Positions 7,486 through 16,267 of a stretch of 51,306 bases of DNA are shown one piece after another; within the stretch, counting starts at the first letter, position 1; each line of letters begins with the position of its first letter. The stretch lies in contig PNIA01000012.1 of assembly GCA_002877855.1 (NCBI GenBank), positions 1-51,306 on the forward strand, given 5' to 3'. Below the pieces are notes generated by a model, which had not been told where the DNA came from, searched no databases, and worked only from the letters and a program-made list of their open reading frames with translations. The stretch comes from Caldisphaera sp. (GTDB taxonomy: Archaea > Thermoproteota > Thermoprotei_A > Sulfolobales > Acidilobaceae). The position numbers and the translations under genes were made by a program.

Positions 7486-8550
7486 ATGAAATTTTTAAGG
7501 TGCAAGCCAGAACAGGTTCCAACTGGGGTTGGTAAAAAAGTAGCTATAATTGGAGCAGGTACAGCAGGTCTTGGTGCTGCAGGTATTTTAAGATGTAAAG
7601 GATATCAGGTTACAATTTATGATATGCTACCAGAACCTGGAGGTATGCTAATATTTGGAATTCATGTCTATAGAATACCAAAGCCGCCTGTTAGAGAAGG
7701 AATAAAGGAGCTAATGGATGCCGGGGTTGAATTCGTTCTTAATACCAAAATAAATGCGAATGTAAGCTATGGTTTGATGGACAAAATAATAAGTCCAAGC
7801 CATTCAGTAGATCTGGAGGATATAATTAAAGACCATGATGCAACATTAATTGCTACAGGGACATGGGAAAGCAGTAGAATGAAAGTTCCAGGAGAAGACT
7901 TACCTTGGGTATTCCCTTCAATGGAATTTATAATTGCTACACATCTTGCAAAGTTTGGTTACAAATCTTGGGATATAGTCCCAAACATATCTGGAAAGCT
8001 AATGGTTATTGGAGGGGGATATACTGCTGAGGATGCAGCATATATACCAATAACATACGATGAATTTAAGAACAAGATAAGCAAGGTTATACTATCATAC
8101 AGAAGGAGCAGAAAAGAAGCTCCTATGGGAGTTATGGAAATGAATAATATAGAAGCAGCAGGAGTTGAGATATGGGAACTAACAGTTCCTACAGAATTTA
8201 AAGAGGTAAACAGTAAAAGAATAGTAAGATTGATAAGAAATACTCTAGTTCATGCACCTGGGGAAAAGAGGCCAAAACCAGTTCCAATACCTGGTAGCGA
8301 ATTTGAAACAGAGATTAATTTTGCATCAAAGGCTGTAGGAGAAAAGCCAACAGCACCTCTAACAAACAATTGCTGCGGCATAACATTAACTGATTGGGGA
8401 ACAATAGTTACTGATAAAAACCTAATGACAACAAGAAAAGGAGTATTTGCAGCAGGTGATGTAGTCCACGGTCCAAGCCAGCTAGGTCCTGCATTAAAGA
8501 GCGGTATGGATGCAGCAAATTCCATAATGAGATATCTTTCTTCACTTTAA
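7486..8550 (+). CDS. GltD-like NAD(P)H/FAD oxidoreductase
   Basis: Flavoprotein of the glutamate-synthase small-subunit type. It has an FAD Rossmann motif (VAIIGAGTAGLGAAG), then EPGGMLIFGIHVYRIPK typical of GltD, a second nucleotide motif VIGGGYTAEDAA for NAD(P)H, and the FAD-closing GVFAAGDVVHGPSQLGPAL. It lacks the N-terminal Fe-S domain of bacterial GltD, and no GltB is nearby. It may therefore feed electrons to another acceptor such as ferredoxin. ATG 7486 lies about 30 bp after a TATA-like TTTTAATAA (7452-7460), fitting leaderless expression; GTG 7474 is an in-frame alternative. 354 aa. It converges with the SDR (4-bp overlap). Confidence 0.85.
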   Translation: MKFLRCKPEQVPTGVGKKVAIIGAGTAGLGAAGILRCKGYQVTIYDMLPEPGGMLIFGIHVYRIPKPPVREGIKELMDAGVEFVLNTKINANVSYGLMDKIISPSHSVDLEDIIKDHDATLIATGTWESSRMKVPGEDLPWVFPSMEFIIATHLAKFGYKSWDIVPNISGKLMVIGGGYTAEDAAYIPITYDEFKNKISKVILSYRRSRKEAPMGVMEMNNIEAAGVEIWELTVPTEFKEVNSKRIVRLIRNTLVHAPGEKRPKPVPIPGSEFETEINFASKAVGEKPTAPLTNNCCGITLTDWGTIVTDKNLMTTRKGVFAAGDVVHGPSQLGPALKSGMDAANSIMRYLSSL

Positions 8551-9305
8551 AAAACACTATTCAACAGTCCACCATCAAAAGGTATTGAAGCTCCGCTCAC
8601 ATAAGTATTTTTGGCTATTAAGTAGTTAACAAGATCTCCTATTTCTTCTGGCTTAGCCATCCTTTTTAATGGAATTTCAAATTCGATTTCTTTTATTATA
8701 TCTTTCTTATCTTTCCCTTCTTTTTTAGTTTTAGAATTTACGACCTCCTCAACCCTTTCAGTTTCTATCCATCCAGGCATTATCATATTAACCTTTATCC
8801 CATATTTACCTAATTCTTTAGATAGGCTTTTAGTTAATCCTGCTAAAGAAATCCTTACTACATTACTTAATATTAAATTTTCTTGAGGTTCCTTTATAGC
8901 AAAGCTGCTCAAATATACATAAGACCCTTTACTTTCTTTTATATATGGTAAAGAAATTTTTGTAATCCATACAGCACTTAAAAGTAATGATTTAACTGCT
9001 TCGTCCCACGCTTCTATTGGTGTATCTTCAAAATTACCTGGTTTTGGAGGAGGAGCCACATAAACTAATGCATCAAGCCCCTTCAATATATTAATTGATT
9101 CATCAACAAGATTTTTTATATCGTTTATATTTCTCAAATCTGCAAGGATTCCATGTATTTTACCATAGCTTTTCAGGCTATCCAAAGCACTTTCTAGGTT
9201 CCTTTCATTATGTCCAGAAATAACTACATCATTTCCATTTTCTAACAAAACCTTTGAAATACCATAGCCTATCCCTTTAGTCGAAGCTGTAACTATAATT
9301 TTCAT
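8547..9305 (-). CDS. Short-chain dehydrogenase-like protein with atypical active site
   Basis: 252 aa Rossmann-fold SDR. The N-terminal cofactor motif is TASTKGIGYGIS instead of TGxxxGxG. YVAPPPKPG replaces the NNAG motif. The catalytic region reads SSFAIKEPQ then LSNVVRISLAGLTKSL; aligned to the usual YxxxK, both Tyr and Lys are missing (Ser and Arg instead). The C-terminus GASIPFDGGLLNS is normal. This matches a known group of ketoacyl-ACP-reductase-like SDRs that lack the standard tetrad. It may bind a cofactor or acyl group without standard catalysis. Start ATG 9305 is preceded by GGTG. Confidence 0.85.
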   Translation of the reverse strand: MKIIVTASTKGIGYGISKVLLENGNDVVISGHNERNLESALDSLKSYGKIHGILADLRNINDIKNLVDESINILKGLDALVYVAPPPKPGNFEDTPIEAWDEAVKSLLLSAVWITKISLPYIKESKGSYVYLSSFAIKEPQENLILSNVVRISLAGLTKSLSKELGKYGIKVNMIMPGWIETERVEEVVNSKTKKEGKDKKDIIKEIEFEIPLKRMAKPEEIGDLVNYLIAKNTYVSGASIPFDGGLLNSVF

Positions 9306-10081
9306 TTAGAGCACCAATAAAAAAGTTAAATGCAAAAATTATAAGTTTTGGTAGAATTGGGTTTTTAATATCTCTTTCCGCCTTATCCCGGTTTACTAAA
9401 TCCCACTATTTGTCTCTACATAGTTATGTCTATCGTTTTTATATTGAATATAATATAGATACTCAAACGCATCAGATGCAAGCAATAGAACTAAATCATA
9501 CTGTTATGGTTTTTACTAATGTTATTTTTAAGATATCCTGTTACGGATCAAAGCTAATATTGCCCAACTGACCCCTTCAACAAGTTTGCTGCTTTTCAAA
9601 AAACCTTTTTCTTGCATTTAATAGCTAGGAAGATGCTTATCTTATATTGGTGAAGCATACATATTTGATAGGAAAAAGATTTAAATGAATTATATAAAAC
9701 TTATCTTTAAGCAGCAATCTCTAAAAATAGGTTTTAAGCAATACATTAAATTAAGTACATAAACTAATTAAAATGTTATAAGAGAAATTATACTATATAA
9801 GTATACTGTTTAATCCTTCTTGTAGTGCTATTTCATGAAGTTTTTTATCTGAAACAAGAAATGAATTTGCGCCTATATAGTTTGCTGACACAATCACTGT
9901 GAAGATGAGTAGATTGCTAGAGCTAAGTTCCTATACTCAATCATAAGTTGAAATAAAATGATTGAAAGTGTAGAAACAAACTGTAACTCGTTATCTTTTA
10001 TAGAATACCATTTTCATTGCCTTTTTATAGTATAATAGTAGATTTAAATCTAGATATAAACCTTCTCTTAATAAAAATTAT
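9306..10081. other. Long non-coding / decayed stretch
   Basis: 776 bp without an intact gene. The right half (9793-10013) holds a PIN-toxin relic listed separately. A GC-richer patch at about 9379-9408 and a CAACTGACCCCTT at 9565-9577 (also found at 34874-34886) may be transposon debris, but I cannot define an element. Otherwise it is AT-rich. Confidence 0.5.
9793..10013 (-). pseudogene. Decayed PIN-domain (VapC-type) toxin fragment
   Basis: Reading leftward, the frame ending at TAG (9793-9795) gives VIVSANYIGANSFLVSDKK followed by LHEIALQEGLNSI, the C-terminal half of a PIN ribonuclease (ALxxGAxxFVTSDxxL...A...GL). The part before it continues in another frame (IEYRNLALAIYSSS, stop TGA at 9894-9896), so at least one frameshift separates the halves. 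The N-terminal half is not recognisable, and no VapB antitoxin is seen. Recognition rests on motif shape only. Confidence 0.5.
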
Positions 10082-10831
10082 TTAAGACAATATATCCTTT
10101 GGCAAAAATATCTTATTGTTATTAAGATCCATTTCTTCCAATTCAATACCATATACATCCTTTAATATATTTTTATCTAACACATTCTTTGGAGAACCAT
10201 ATCTAACTATATTACCTTTTTTTAATAAAATTACTTTATCGGCTATGTTTGCATAATAAATTTCATGTATTGCTAACACTATTGTTATATTATTTCTTTT
10301 TGATAAATCCCTAATCAAAGACAAAATTTTAGCCTGATTCGAAATATCCAAAAATGCAGTAGGTTCGTCTAATAGAAATACCTTTGGGTTTCTAGCAAAA
10401 CCTCCTGCAAGCAAAACAAGTTTTTGTTCTCCACTACTGAGAGAACCAAATGGATTGTTCAAATAACCATTTAAATTAAATAAAGAGGCCCATTTTCTTA
10501 TTTCATTCCTATTGTTTTTGCTGAAGAAGAATTTATTGTCATAAAGTTCTGCGAACATTACATCCTCTGCTGTAGCGTATGGATCTACAGTATAATTAGC
10601 TGGCAAATATGAGATATGTTTTCTAAATCTTTCGGGAGTATTACCATATAAAAATATATTACCATAACTTGGCTTTATTATACCAGCCAATATTTTTAAC
10701 AAGGTTGATTTACCAACTCCGTTCGGACCTAATATAGCTAATATATTTCCCTCATCTAAATCAAAACTTATGTTATTTATTATTGCTCTGTCCTTAATTT
10801 TATATGTTAAGTTTGAAACAGATATGCTCAT
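10082..10831 (-). CDS. ABC importer ATP-binding protein (iron-siderophore/cobalamin type)
   Basis: 249-aa ATPase of the FecE/BtuD group. It has Walker A GPNGVGKST, a Q-loop in SYLPANYTVD, signature LSSGEQKL, Walker B VFLLDEPT and the H-loop AIHE. It energises the FecCD-type permease encoded directly upstream; that gene's stop adjoins this ORF. ATG 10831 is chosen because GGTGGT lies at ideal distance; ATG 10837 and GTG 10843 overlap the ribosome site. It is the last gene of a three-gene importer operon transcribed binding protein, permease, ATPase. Confidence 0.93.
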   Translation of the reverse strand: MSISVSNLTYKIKDRAIINNISFDLDEGNILAILGPNGVGKSTLLKILAGIIKPSYGNIFLYGNTPERFRKHISYLPANYTVDPYATAEDVMFAELYDNKFFFSKNNRNEIRKWASLFNLNGYLNNPFGSLSSGEQKLVLLAGGFARNPKVFLLDEPTAFLDISNQAKILSLIRDLSKRNNITIVLAIHEIYYANIADKVILLKKGNIVRYGSPKNVLDKNILKDVYGIELEEMDLNNNKIFLPKDILS

Positions 10832-10843
10832 TTTCATTACCAC

Positions 10844-11833
10844 CTATAACTTTCCTTTATACTTTAGTGTTAAGTAAATCAAAACTGGAGCACCGAAAAT
10901 GCTTGTGATAGCGGTTAGTGGAGCTTCGCTTGGATAAATAACTATTCTTGCAAGTACATCGCTAAATATGGCCAATAGGGAACCTGTTATTAAGCTCATA
11001 AATAACGCCTTTCCATAATTGCTTCCAACTATAAGCCTTGCCATCCAAGGTGCAGCTAATCCTATGAATCCAACTGGTCCTGCCATTGCTACAAGAGCAG
11101 AAGTTGATAGAGAAGTAACTATTAATGAAACTATCCTGACCCTAAACACATTTACGCCCAGGCTACTTGCTATATCTTCACCCAACATTAAAGAATTAAT
11201 CGATTTCCAGAAATAAAACATTATAAACAAGGATAATACAACAATAATTGTTGTTTTTTCAACTAAACCCATGGTAGAAAATGCAACACTTCCAAATAAC
11301 CAAAACAATACTCCTGGAATCTTTGGGCCTAGCTTAATCATATAAATTGTTGTGATACCACTTAAGAAATATGATATGGATATACCCGCTATAATTACAG
11401 AAGTTGGAGATGATTTAAAAATTGCTGAAATTAATAATACAACTGCAAGGCTTGCTAAAGCACCCATTAGAGATGAAATATATAATTGATAAAAAGAAAC
11501 ATACCCAAAATATTCCGATAAAGTTACTCCCAATATTGCTCCAGAGCTAATTCCTAATAAAAATGGATCTGCTAATGGATTTTTTAAAGTATATTGCAAT
11601 GTCAGTCCTGAGCTCGATAGCCCAATCCCAAGAACCAGAGCTGCTAATGTTCTGGTTAATCTATAAAAAAGTATGTCCTCATAAACTGATGGTAATTTAA
11701 CTCCAAAAAAGTATTGAAGGGCTTGATTTAAGCCCACTTTATTATAAGAGCCCACTGATAATGAAATAATAAATGATACCGGTAACAAAATTATTGTTAA
11801 AATTAAAAAAAATCTATTATTTATCAATCTCAT
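10844..11833 (-). CDS. ABC importer permease, FecCD/BtuC family
   Basis: 329-aa integral membrane protein with about nine to ten hydrophobic helices. The family hallmarks are NPLADPFLLGISSGAILG (early loop) and MAGPVGFIGLAAPWMARL, the ATPase-coupling region. It normally works as a homodimer moving ferric chelates, cobalamin or heme. GGAGG precedes ATG 11833. It sits between the binding protein (10 bp upstream) and the ATPase (adjacent). Confidence 0.93.
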   Translation of the reverse strand: MRLINNRFFLILTIILLPVSFIISLSVGSYNKVGLNQALQYFFGVKLPSVYEDILFYRLTRTLAALVLGIGLSSSGLTLQYTLKNPLADPFLLGISSGAILGVTLSEYFGYVSFYQLYISSLMGALASLAVVLLISAIFKSSPTSVIIAGISISYFLSGITTIYMIKLGPKIPGVLFWLFGSVAFSTMGLVEKTTIIVVLSLFIMFYFWKSINSLMLGEDIASSLGVNVFRVRIVSLIVTSLSTSALVAMAGPVGFIGLAAPWMARLIVGSNYGKALFMSLITGSLLAIFSDVLARIVIYPSEAPLTAITSIFGAPVLIYLTLKYKGKL

Positions 11834-11843
11834 TAAATCCTCC

Positions 11844-13082
11844 CTATGAAATGGAAGTTAAATTAAAATCATTTGGTGTAATAAGCTCTGGTACGCTGGT
11901 TATATTTAAAATGCTTGGGTGTGTTATAGAAACAAATAATTCTATACCTTGAACAACCATAGGTCCTGGCTCATTCAGATAGTCTTCATAATATCCACTT
12001 ATTGCATATACTTTTCCATATTTTATTGCTGATATGTTTTCATATGCATTTCCAATAGTTTGATTTAGCCAAAATATTAAATCGGACTCGTTTATTAACC
12101 CATAATTGCTATCAATTATAATTATGCTCGGATTGGCTTTCAATAACTCCTCAGGACTAATTACTGGCCATCCAGACATATTAGAAAATGCGTTGTTATT
12201 GCCAGATAAAGTTATCATATCATTCTGAAAAGTTCCTCCTGCTGCTACATATGTAGGATTTATCCATAATAGATAGGAAACGTTTTGAGGTGTAACATTT
12301 TGAGTTAATTGCCTTATATATGATATTTCCTTAGAAATGTTTTCGACCAAATTAACTGCTTGATTTACATGACCTGTTGCCTTACCGACCATTATTATTG
12401 CCGTATATAAATCAGACAATGAATTATAAGATGGGAGCAAAACCACCGGGATTCCATAATTCTTTAAAACTTGCGCCGTGGAAGAGAAACTCCATTGGTA
12501 TGTCCCTATTACTAGATCAGGTCTTTCGGCTATAATTGTCTCTATATTTGGCCCTGAATATGTACTACCTATATTAACCAACTTACCTTCATTATATAGT
12601 GTTATTAGTTGCTTCTCAAAATTGGGCGGTAGATAATAAAAACTATCATTATCAACACCTATTAATTGATTTCCGGCTCCTATTGACAACAAGATCTCAG
12701 TACTTGCTGGATCCAACGAAATTATTCTTTCTGGATAAGATGGTATTGTTACTGAAGTATTTGTTGCGTCAATTATTGTTACAGGAAAGTTTAGCTGATA
12801 AACCAATTGATTCAACTGCTTTTGCAAAGAATTTATTGAGCTGTAAGCACTACTGTTTAAATTATTAACCTTGCTTTCCAAAAATCCTATCTCATTGGCA
12901 AGATTTGCTATTTTATTGCTAAGTCCAGTCTGAGTTTCATTGCTTGCATGCAGTATTGTTGAGTTAAGGTTTATAACTTCTTTCTGAACTTCAGAATAAA
13001 GGGAAAGCATGGAATATCCAATTATAGAAAATCCTATCACCATAATAACTATAATTGCTATTATTAACTTACTTGAATTCAT
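11844..13082 (-). CDS. Membrane-anchored substrate-binding protein of the FecCD-type importer
   Basis: 412 aa. Residues 6-28 are an uncleaved-looking hydrophobic anchor (IIAIIVIMVIGFSIIGY). Residues about 30-95 form an Asn/Leu-rich coiled-coil stalk. The rest is a BtuF/TroA-like binding domain (YPERIISLDPASTEILLSIG, IGTYQWSF, GTFQNDMITLSG, KVYAISGYYED). There is no lipobox. Many N-x-S/T sites suggest an extracytoplasmic glycoprotein. Ligand specificity (iron chelate or cobalamin) cannot be read. A strong GGAGAGG site precedes ATG 13082, and a palindrome lies in its promoter. Confidence 0.88.
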   Translation of the reverse strand: MNSSKLIIAIIVIMVIGFSIIGYSMLSLYSEVQKEVINLNSTILHASNETQTGLSNKIANLANEIGFLESKVNNLNSSAYSSINSLQKQLNQLVYQLNFPVTIIDATNTSVTIPSYPERIISLDPASTEILLSIGAGNQLIGVDNDSFYYLPPNFEKQLITLYNEGKLVNIGSTYSGPNIETIIAERPDLVIGTYQWSFSSTAQVLKNYGIPVVLLPSYNSLSDLYTAIIMVGKATGHVNQAVNLVENISKEISYIRQLTQNVTPQNVSYLLWINPTYVAAGGTFQNDMITLSGNNNAFSNMSGWPVISPEELLKANPSIIIIDSNYGLINESDLIFWLNQTIGNAYENISAIKYGKVYAISGYYEDYLNEPGPMVVQGIELFVSITHPSILNITSVPELITPNDFNLTSIS

Positions 13083-13092
13083 TTTTCCTCTC

Positions 13093-13133
13093 CTGGATAC
13101 CCTATCCAGTTGTTACTAGTTAATAAATATTTT
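13093..13133. promoter_or_regulatory. Shared AT-rich promoter box and perfect palindrome between divergent genes
   Basis: CTGGATA (13093-13099), CCC, TATCCAG (13103-13109) form a perfect 7-bp dyad. An AT-rich TTAATAAATATTTT at 13120-13133 could serve as TATA box in both directions. It would place the importer transcript start near 13102, inside the palindrome, and the opposite start near 13150, at a GTG codon. The position suits an operator for the importer. Confidence 0.5.
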
Positions 13134-13149
13134 GCTATACTCTAATTTT

Positions 13150-14025
13150 GTGGTGTATACCGATTTGGAGAGGATTAATGAAGTTGCGTTAGAAATATCA
13201 AGAGAAAGGGTTAGGGGGGCTTCATGGAGTTCAGAGGCTATGGCAAAAGCAATATTGAATGAAGCAAATAAAAACACAATATCATGCAAGGATATAGATA
13301 TCATAACAAAAATTGTTACTGATGCAAACCCTTTAATGGGTAGTTTGTACAATTTATCTTTAATAATGCAAAATGCTTGTAATCAAGGAAAAACACTAGA
13401 ATGGGCTACAAATAAATTTTTATCATACATGTCATGGGCAAGAAAATCTATTGTAGAGCATGCAGCTCAATTATTTAAAGAAGAAATAAATATATTTACA
13501 ATGAGCAATAGCAGCAATATATTAGATGTAGTTGCAAGGTACAAAGAAAAGATAAACAAGGTATTAGTTGGAGAATCTCAGCCTGGTGGCGAAGGTGCAT
13601 ATTTTGCAACCCAAACAAAAAGCTTAGGAATTGATGTAGAGTTATATCCTGACTCGGCTGTTAGCTCTGCAATTGAGAAAAGTAATGTTATTCTTATTGG
13701 TGCAGATAACATAACAATTGATGGGTGTCTATTTAACAAAGTAGGAGCAAAAAATGTTGCAATAATAGCAGGCTATTATGGTAAACCTGTTATATCAGTT
13801 TTTGAGCCCTTTAAAATAAACCCAATCATGAAATGTAATAATGAAATTGCATTAACTAGGTCATATCTTGTCGAAGGATTTGGCCAATTAACTTATCGCC
13901 TATTTGATGAACTGCCAAATAATTTAATAGATGGAATTTTAAGCGTGAACGGATTAACAGATGTTTCCCAAAGCAGCCTAAAATTTTTGCACGATTCTTT
14001 TGTTTCATGGTTTAACACCAACTAA
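13150..14025 (+). CDS. eIF2B-alpha / ribose-1,5-bisphosphate isomerase-like protein
   Basis: 291 aa of the eIF2B alpha/beta/delta-related sugar-phosphate isomerase superfamily. The N-terminal half is helical. The C-terminal Rossmann-like half has ESQPGGEG, YPDSAV and GADNITIDGCLFNKVGAKN, the hallmark segment with the catalytic Asp. Family members isomerise methylthioribose-1-P or ribose-1,5-bisphosphate, or are true initiation-factor subunits; here the ESQPGGEG loop departs from the usual ExRP. GTG 13150 fits leaderless expression 25 bp after the AT-rich box; TTG 13132 would lie within that box. It precedes the pyr genes, which have their own TATA element. Confidence 0.75.
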   Translation: MVYTDLERINEVALEISRERVRGASWSSEAMAKAILNEANKNTISCKDIDIITKIVTDANPLMGSLYNLSLIMQNACNQGKTLEWATNKFLSYMSWARKSIVEHAAQLFKEEINIFTMSNSSNILDVVARYKEKINKVLVGESQPGGEGAYFATQTKSLGIDVELYPDSAVSSAIEKSNVILIGADNITIDGCLFNKVGAKNVAIIAGYYGKPVISVFEPFKINPIMKCNNEIALTRSYLVEGFGQLTYRLFDELPNNLIDGILSVNGLTDVSQSSLKFLHDSFVSWFNTN

Positions 14026-14067
14026 ATTTATAAACCAATTCTAATATAACTATTAGAGTGGGTTAAT
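14024..14067 (+). promoter_or_regulatory. pyr operon promoter
   Basis: A TATA-like AAATTTATAAAC at 14026-14037, directly after the preceding stop, predicts transcription from about 14058, ten bases before the pyrF TTG at 14068. The short leader contains GTGGG as a possible ribosome site. Confidence 0.5.
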
Positions 14068-14742
14068 TTGACTTTAATAGTTGCAATAGATAGATCAAAT
14101 ACTGAAGATGGTAAAGATGTAATATACATATTGTCTAATATTTGCAACATGGTTACAGGTATAAAGCTTGGTTTACCATTGCTTTTAAAGCACGATCTAA
14201 CATTAATTAGTAAAATTAATGAAATTTGTAAAAATAATTTAATTATTGCAGACTTAAAACTAGCAGATATAGGAGATGTAATGATAGAAACAGTTAAGAT
14301 ATTTAATTCCTATGTTAATGCATTTATTGCACACTCATTTATAGGAAAAAAAGACGCAATTTCGGATCTTAAAAATTATCTCGATAAACAAAACAAGAAA
14401 CTAATATTAGTTGGATCTATGAGCCATAAAGGATCTGAGGAGATTTACGATAAGGAACTTGAAAACATAACAAAGTTAATAATTGATATAATGCCATGGG
14501 GTATTGTAGCACCTGCAACCAGACCAGAAATAATAACATATTTTAGGAAAAGTATTGGAAGAGGAATAAAAATACTTTCTCCAGGTATTGGCATACAAGG
14601 AGCAAAACCTGGAGAAGCGTTATGCCATGGTGCAGATTTTGAAATTGTAGGTAGATACATAACAAATGCTCCAGACCCTAAAGAAGCAACTAAGGTATTA
14701 ATCTATGAGCAAAAAAGAGGGTTAGATCAATGCAGGAAATGA
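14068..14742 (+). CDS. pyrF: Orotidine 5'-phosphate decarboxylase
   Basis: Last step of UMP synthesis. The catalytic Lys/Asp array is plain in IADLKLADIGDVM. MTLIVAIDRSN at the N-terminus has the first substrate Asp, VGSMSHKG is the barrel loop, and LSPGIGIQGAKPGEA is the phosphate-binding loop. 224 aa is normal for archaea. It starts with TTG at 14068 and overlaps pyrE by 13 bp. Confidence 0.95.
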   Translation: MTLIVAIDRSNTEDGKDVIYILSNICNMVTGIKLGLPLLLKHDLTLISKINEICKNNLIIADLKLADIGDVMIETVKIFNSYVNAFIAHSFIGKKDAISDLKNYLDKQNKKLILVGSMSHKGSEEIYDKELENITKLIIDIMPWGIVAPATRPEIITYFRKSIGRGIKILSPGIGIQGAKPGEALCHGADFEIVGRYITNAPDPKEATKVLIYEQKRGLDQCRK

Positions 14743-15338
14743 ATGAGATTTCCTTGCTTTTATATGAAACAAATTCTATAAAAATAGGTAATTTTTTATT
14801 GGCTAGCGGGAAAACAAGCTCGATATATATTGACATGAGAAACATGCTAGGATATCCAAACGGATTTAAAAAAGTTTCAGACTTATTAACAAATTTTGCA
14901 GAAAAAATAATAAAATCAAAAAAAATAGATTCAATAGTTGGAGTAGCAACTGGAGGCATACCTTGGGCAACAATAATTTCTTATAAATTAATGATGCCCA
15001 TGTCATACGTTAGACCTTCTAAAGGTCATGGAACAGATAGCAAAATTGAAGGTTTTAATGTGAATAAAAAGAATTGCTTGATTATCGATGATGTATCAAC
15101 TACTGGAGAAAGCATAATATCAGCGGTAAAATTGATTAGATCCCTTGGAGGAATAGTCGATGAATCTCTAGTTATTATCGATAGAAATCAAGGGGCTTTA
15201 AGTAATTTAAGAAATGAAGGAGTAAACTTAAATTATTTGTTCTCCTTGAAGGATATATTAAATAGTCTGCAGAACCAAAATTTAATAGAAGAAAATATAT
15301 TTAGAAAAATTAATCTTGAGCTTTATGGGGTGCCTTAA
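14730..15338 (+). CDS. pyrE: Orotate phosphoribosyltransferase
   Basis: Joins orotate and PRPP to OMP. LASGKTSSIYIDMRN gives the substrate lysine region, VGVATGGIPWATI follows, then SYVRPSKGHGTDSKIEG (flexible catalytic loop) and the PRPP motif CLIIDDVSTTGES. 202 aa. The start lies inside pyrF, so expression is coupled. The stop overlaps alternative upstream starts of pyrB. Confidence 0.95.
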   Translation: MQEMNEISLLLYETNSIKIGNFLLASGKTSSIYIDMRNMLGYPNGFKKVSDLLTNFAEKIIKSKKIDSIVGVATGGIPWATIISYKLMMPMSYVRPSKGHGTDSKIEGFNVNKKNCLIIDDVSTTGESIISAVKLIRSLGGIVDESLVIIDRNQGALSNLRNEGVNLNYLFSLKDILNSLQNQNLIEENIFRKINLELYGVP

Positions 15339-15339
15339 A

Positions 15340-16266
15340 TTGTGGAAAAATAAAGATGTAGTTAATATATTAGATTTTACTAGGAATGATCTTGAAGAAT
15401 TGTTTGAGAAAACTGACGAGAAGGTAAGAGAACTAAAAGGAGGGAAGATTAAAAAAGAACTAGAAGGTAAGATAATAGGGCTAGCGTTTTTTGAACCATC
15501 AACAAGAACAAGAATGAGTTTTGAAACAGCTGCAAAAAGACTTGGAGCAGATACTGTTGGATTTACCAGCGAAGAAGGTACAAGTGTTGCTAAGGGGGAG
15601 ACATTTGCAGATACTATAAAAATGATCGATTCATATGTAGATGCAATAGTATTAAGACACAAATTTGAAGGTGCAGCAATGTTTGCCTCAAATATTGCAG
15701 AAAAACCGGTTATAAATGGTGGAGACGGAAGGTCTCATCACCCAACACAAGCTATGCTTGATTTATATACATCGAGAGTATTGTTTAATACAATAGATGG
15801 ATTAAGCTTTGCATTAGTTGGTGACCTTAAATATTCAAGAACCGTTTCAAGCCTAATTTATGGTTTAACAATGTATAAACCAAAAGAAATAATATTAATT
15901 TCTCCTCAATCGCTCAAATTGAGAGAAGAAATTAAGATGCTTGCAGAAAATAAAGGCCTAAAGCTAAGAGAAGAACAAGAAATAGAAGCAATATCTGATG
16001 CTGATATAATTTATGTTACAAGGATTCAGAAGGAAAGATTCCCAGATCTTCAAGAATATGAAAAAGTAAAAGGAAGCTATAAATTAACTAGAAAGCTATT
16101 AGAAAGCTATGCAAAAAAGGATGCAAAGGTTTTACACCCATTACCTAGGATCGATGAGCTTTCTCCAGATATTGACAGTACAAGCTATCAGGGATACTTT
16201 TTACAAGCAAGCCTTGGAGTTCCATTGAGAATGTCCTTATTGTCTTTGGTATTAGGAGGTGATTGA
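15340..16266 (+). CDS. pyrB: Aspartate carbamoyltransferase, catalytic chain
   Basis: Committed step of pyrimidine synthesis. The carbamoyl-phosphate signature FFEPSTRTRMSFE is present, followed by the 80s-loop GTSVAKGE, DGRSHHPTQAMLDLYT, and VLHPLPRIDE near the C-terminus. I chose TTG 15340 because GGTG lies 9 bp before it and the remaining 10 residues before LDFTRND match relatives; ATG 15325 and TTG 15316 are in-frame alternatives overlapping pyrE. 308 aa. It pairs with PyrI immediately downstream. Confidence 0.94.
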   Translation: MWKNKDVVNILDFTRNDLEELFEKTDEKVRELKGGKIKKELEGKIIGLAFFEPSTRTRMSFETAAKRLGADTVGFTSEEGTSVAKGETFADTIKMIDSYVDAIVLRHKFEGAAMFASNIAEKPVINGGDGRSHHPTQAMLDLYTSRVLFNTIDGLSFALVGDLKYSRTVSSLIYGLTMYKPKEIILISPQSLKLREEIKMLAENKGLKLREEQEIEAISDADIIYVTRIQKERFPDLQEYEKVKGSYKLTRKLLESYAKKDAKVLHPLPRIDELSPDIDSTSYQGYFLQASLGVPLRMSLLSLVLGGD

Positions 16267-16267
16267 G

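Noticed and set aside
9379..9408. GC-richer patch as a small RNA or transposon end
   Set aside because: No paired helices, TATA spacing or match to the other right-end copies could be shown.
9565..9577. CAACTGACCCCTT shared with 34874-34886
   Set aside because: Flanks differ completely, and a 13-mer match can arise by chance in 51 kb; not enough to define a repeat family.
13116..13352. Minus-strand frame opposite the eIF2B-like gene
   Set aside because: It is a hydrophobic shadow of a clearly coding plus strand.
15316..15339. Longer pyrB start (TTG 15316 or ATG 15325)
   Set aside because: It overlaps pyrE, and the GGTG site fits TTG 15340 better, which also matches family N-terminus length.
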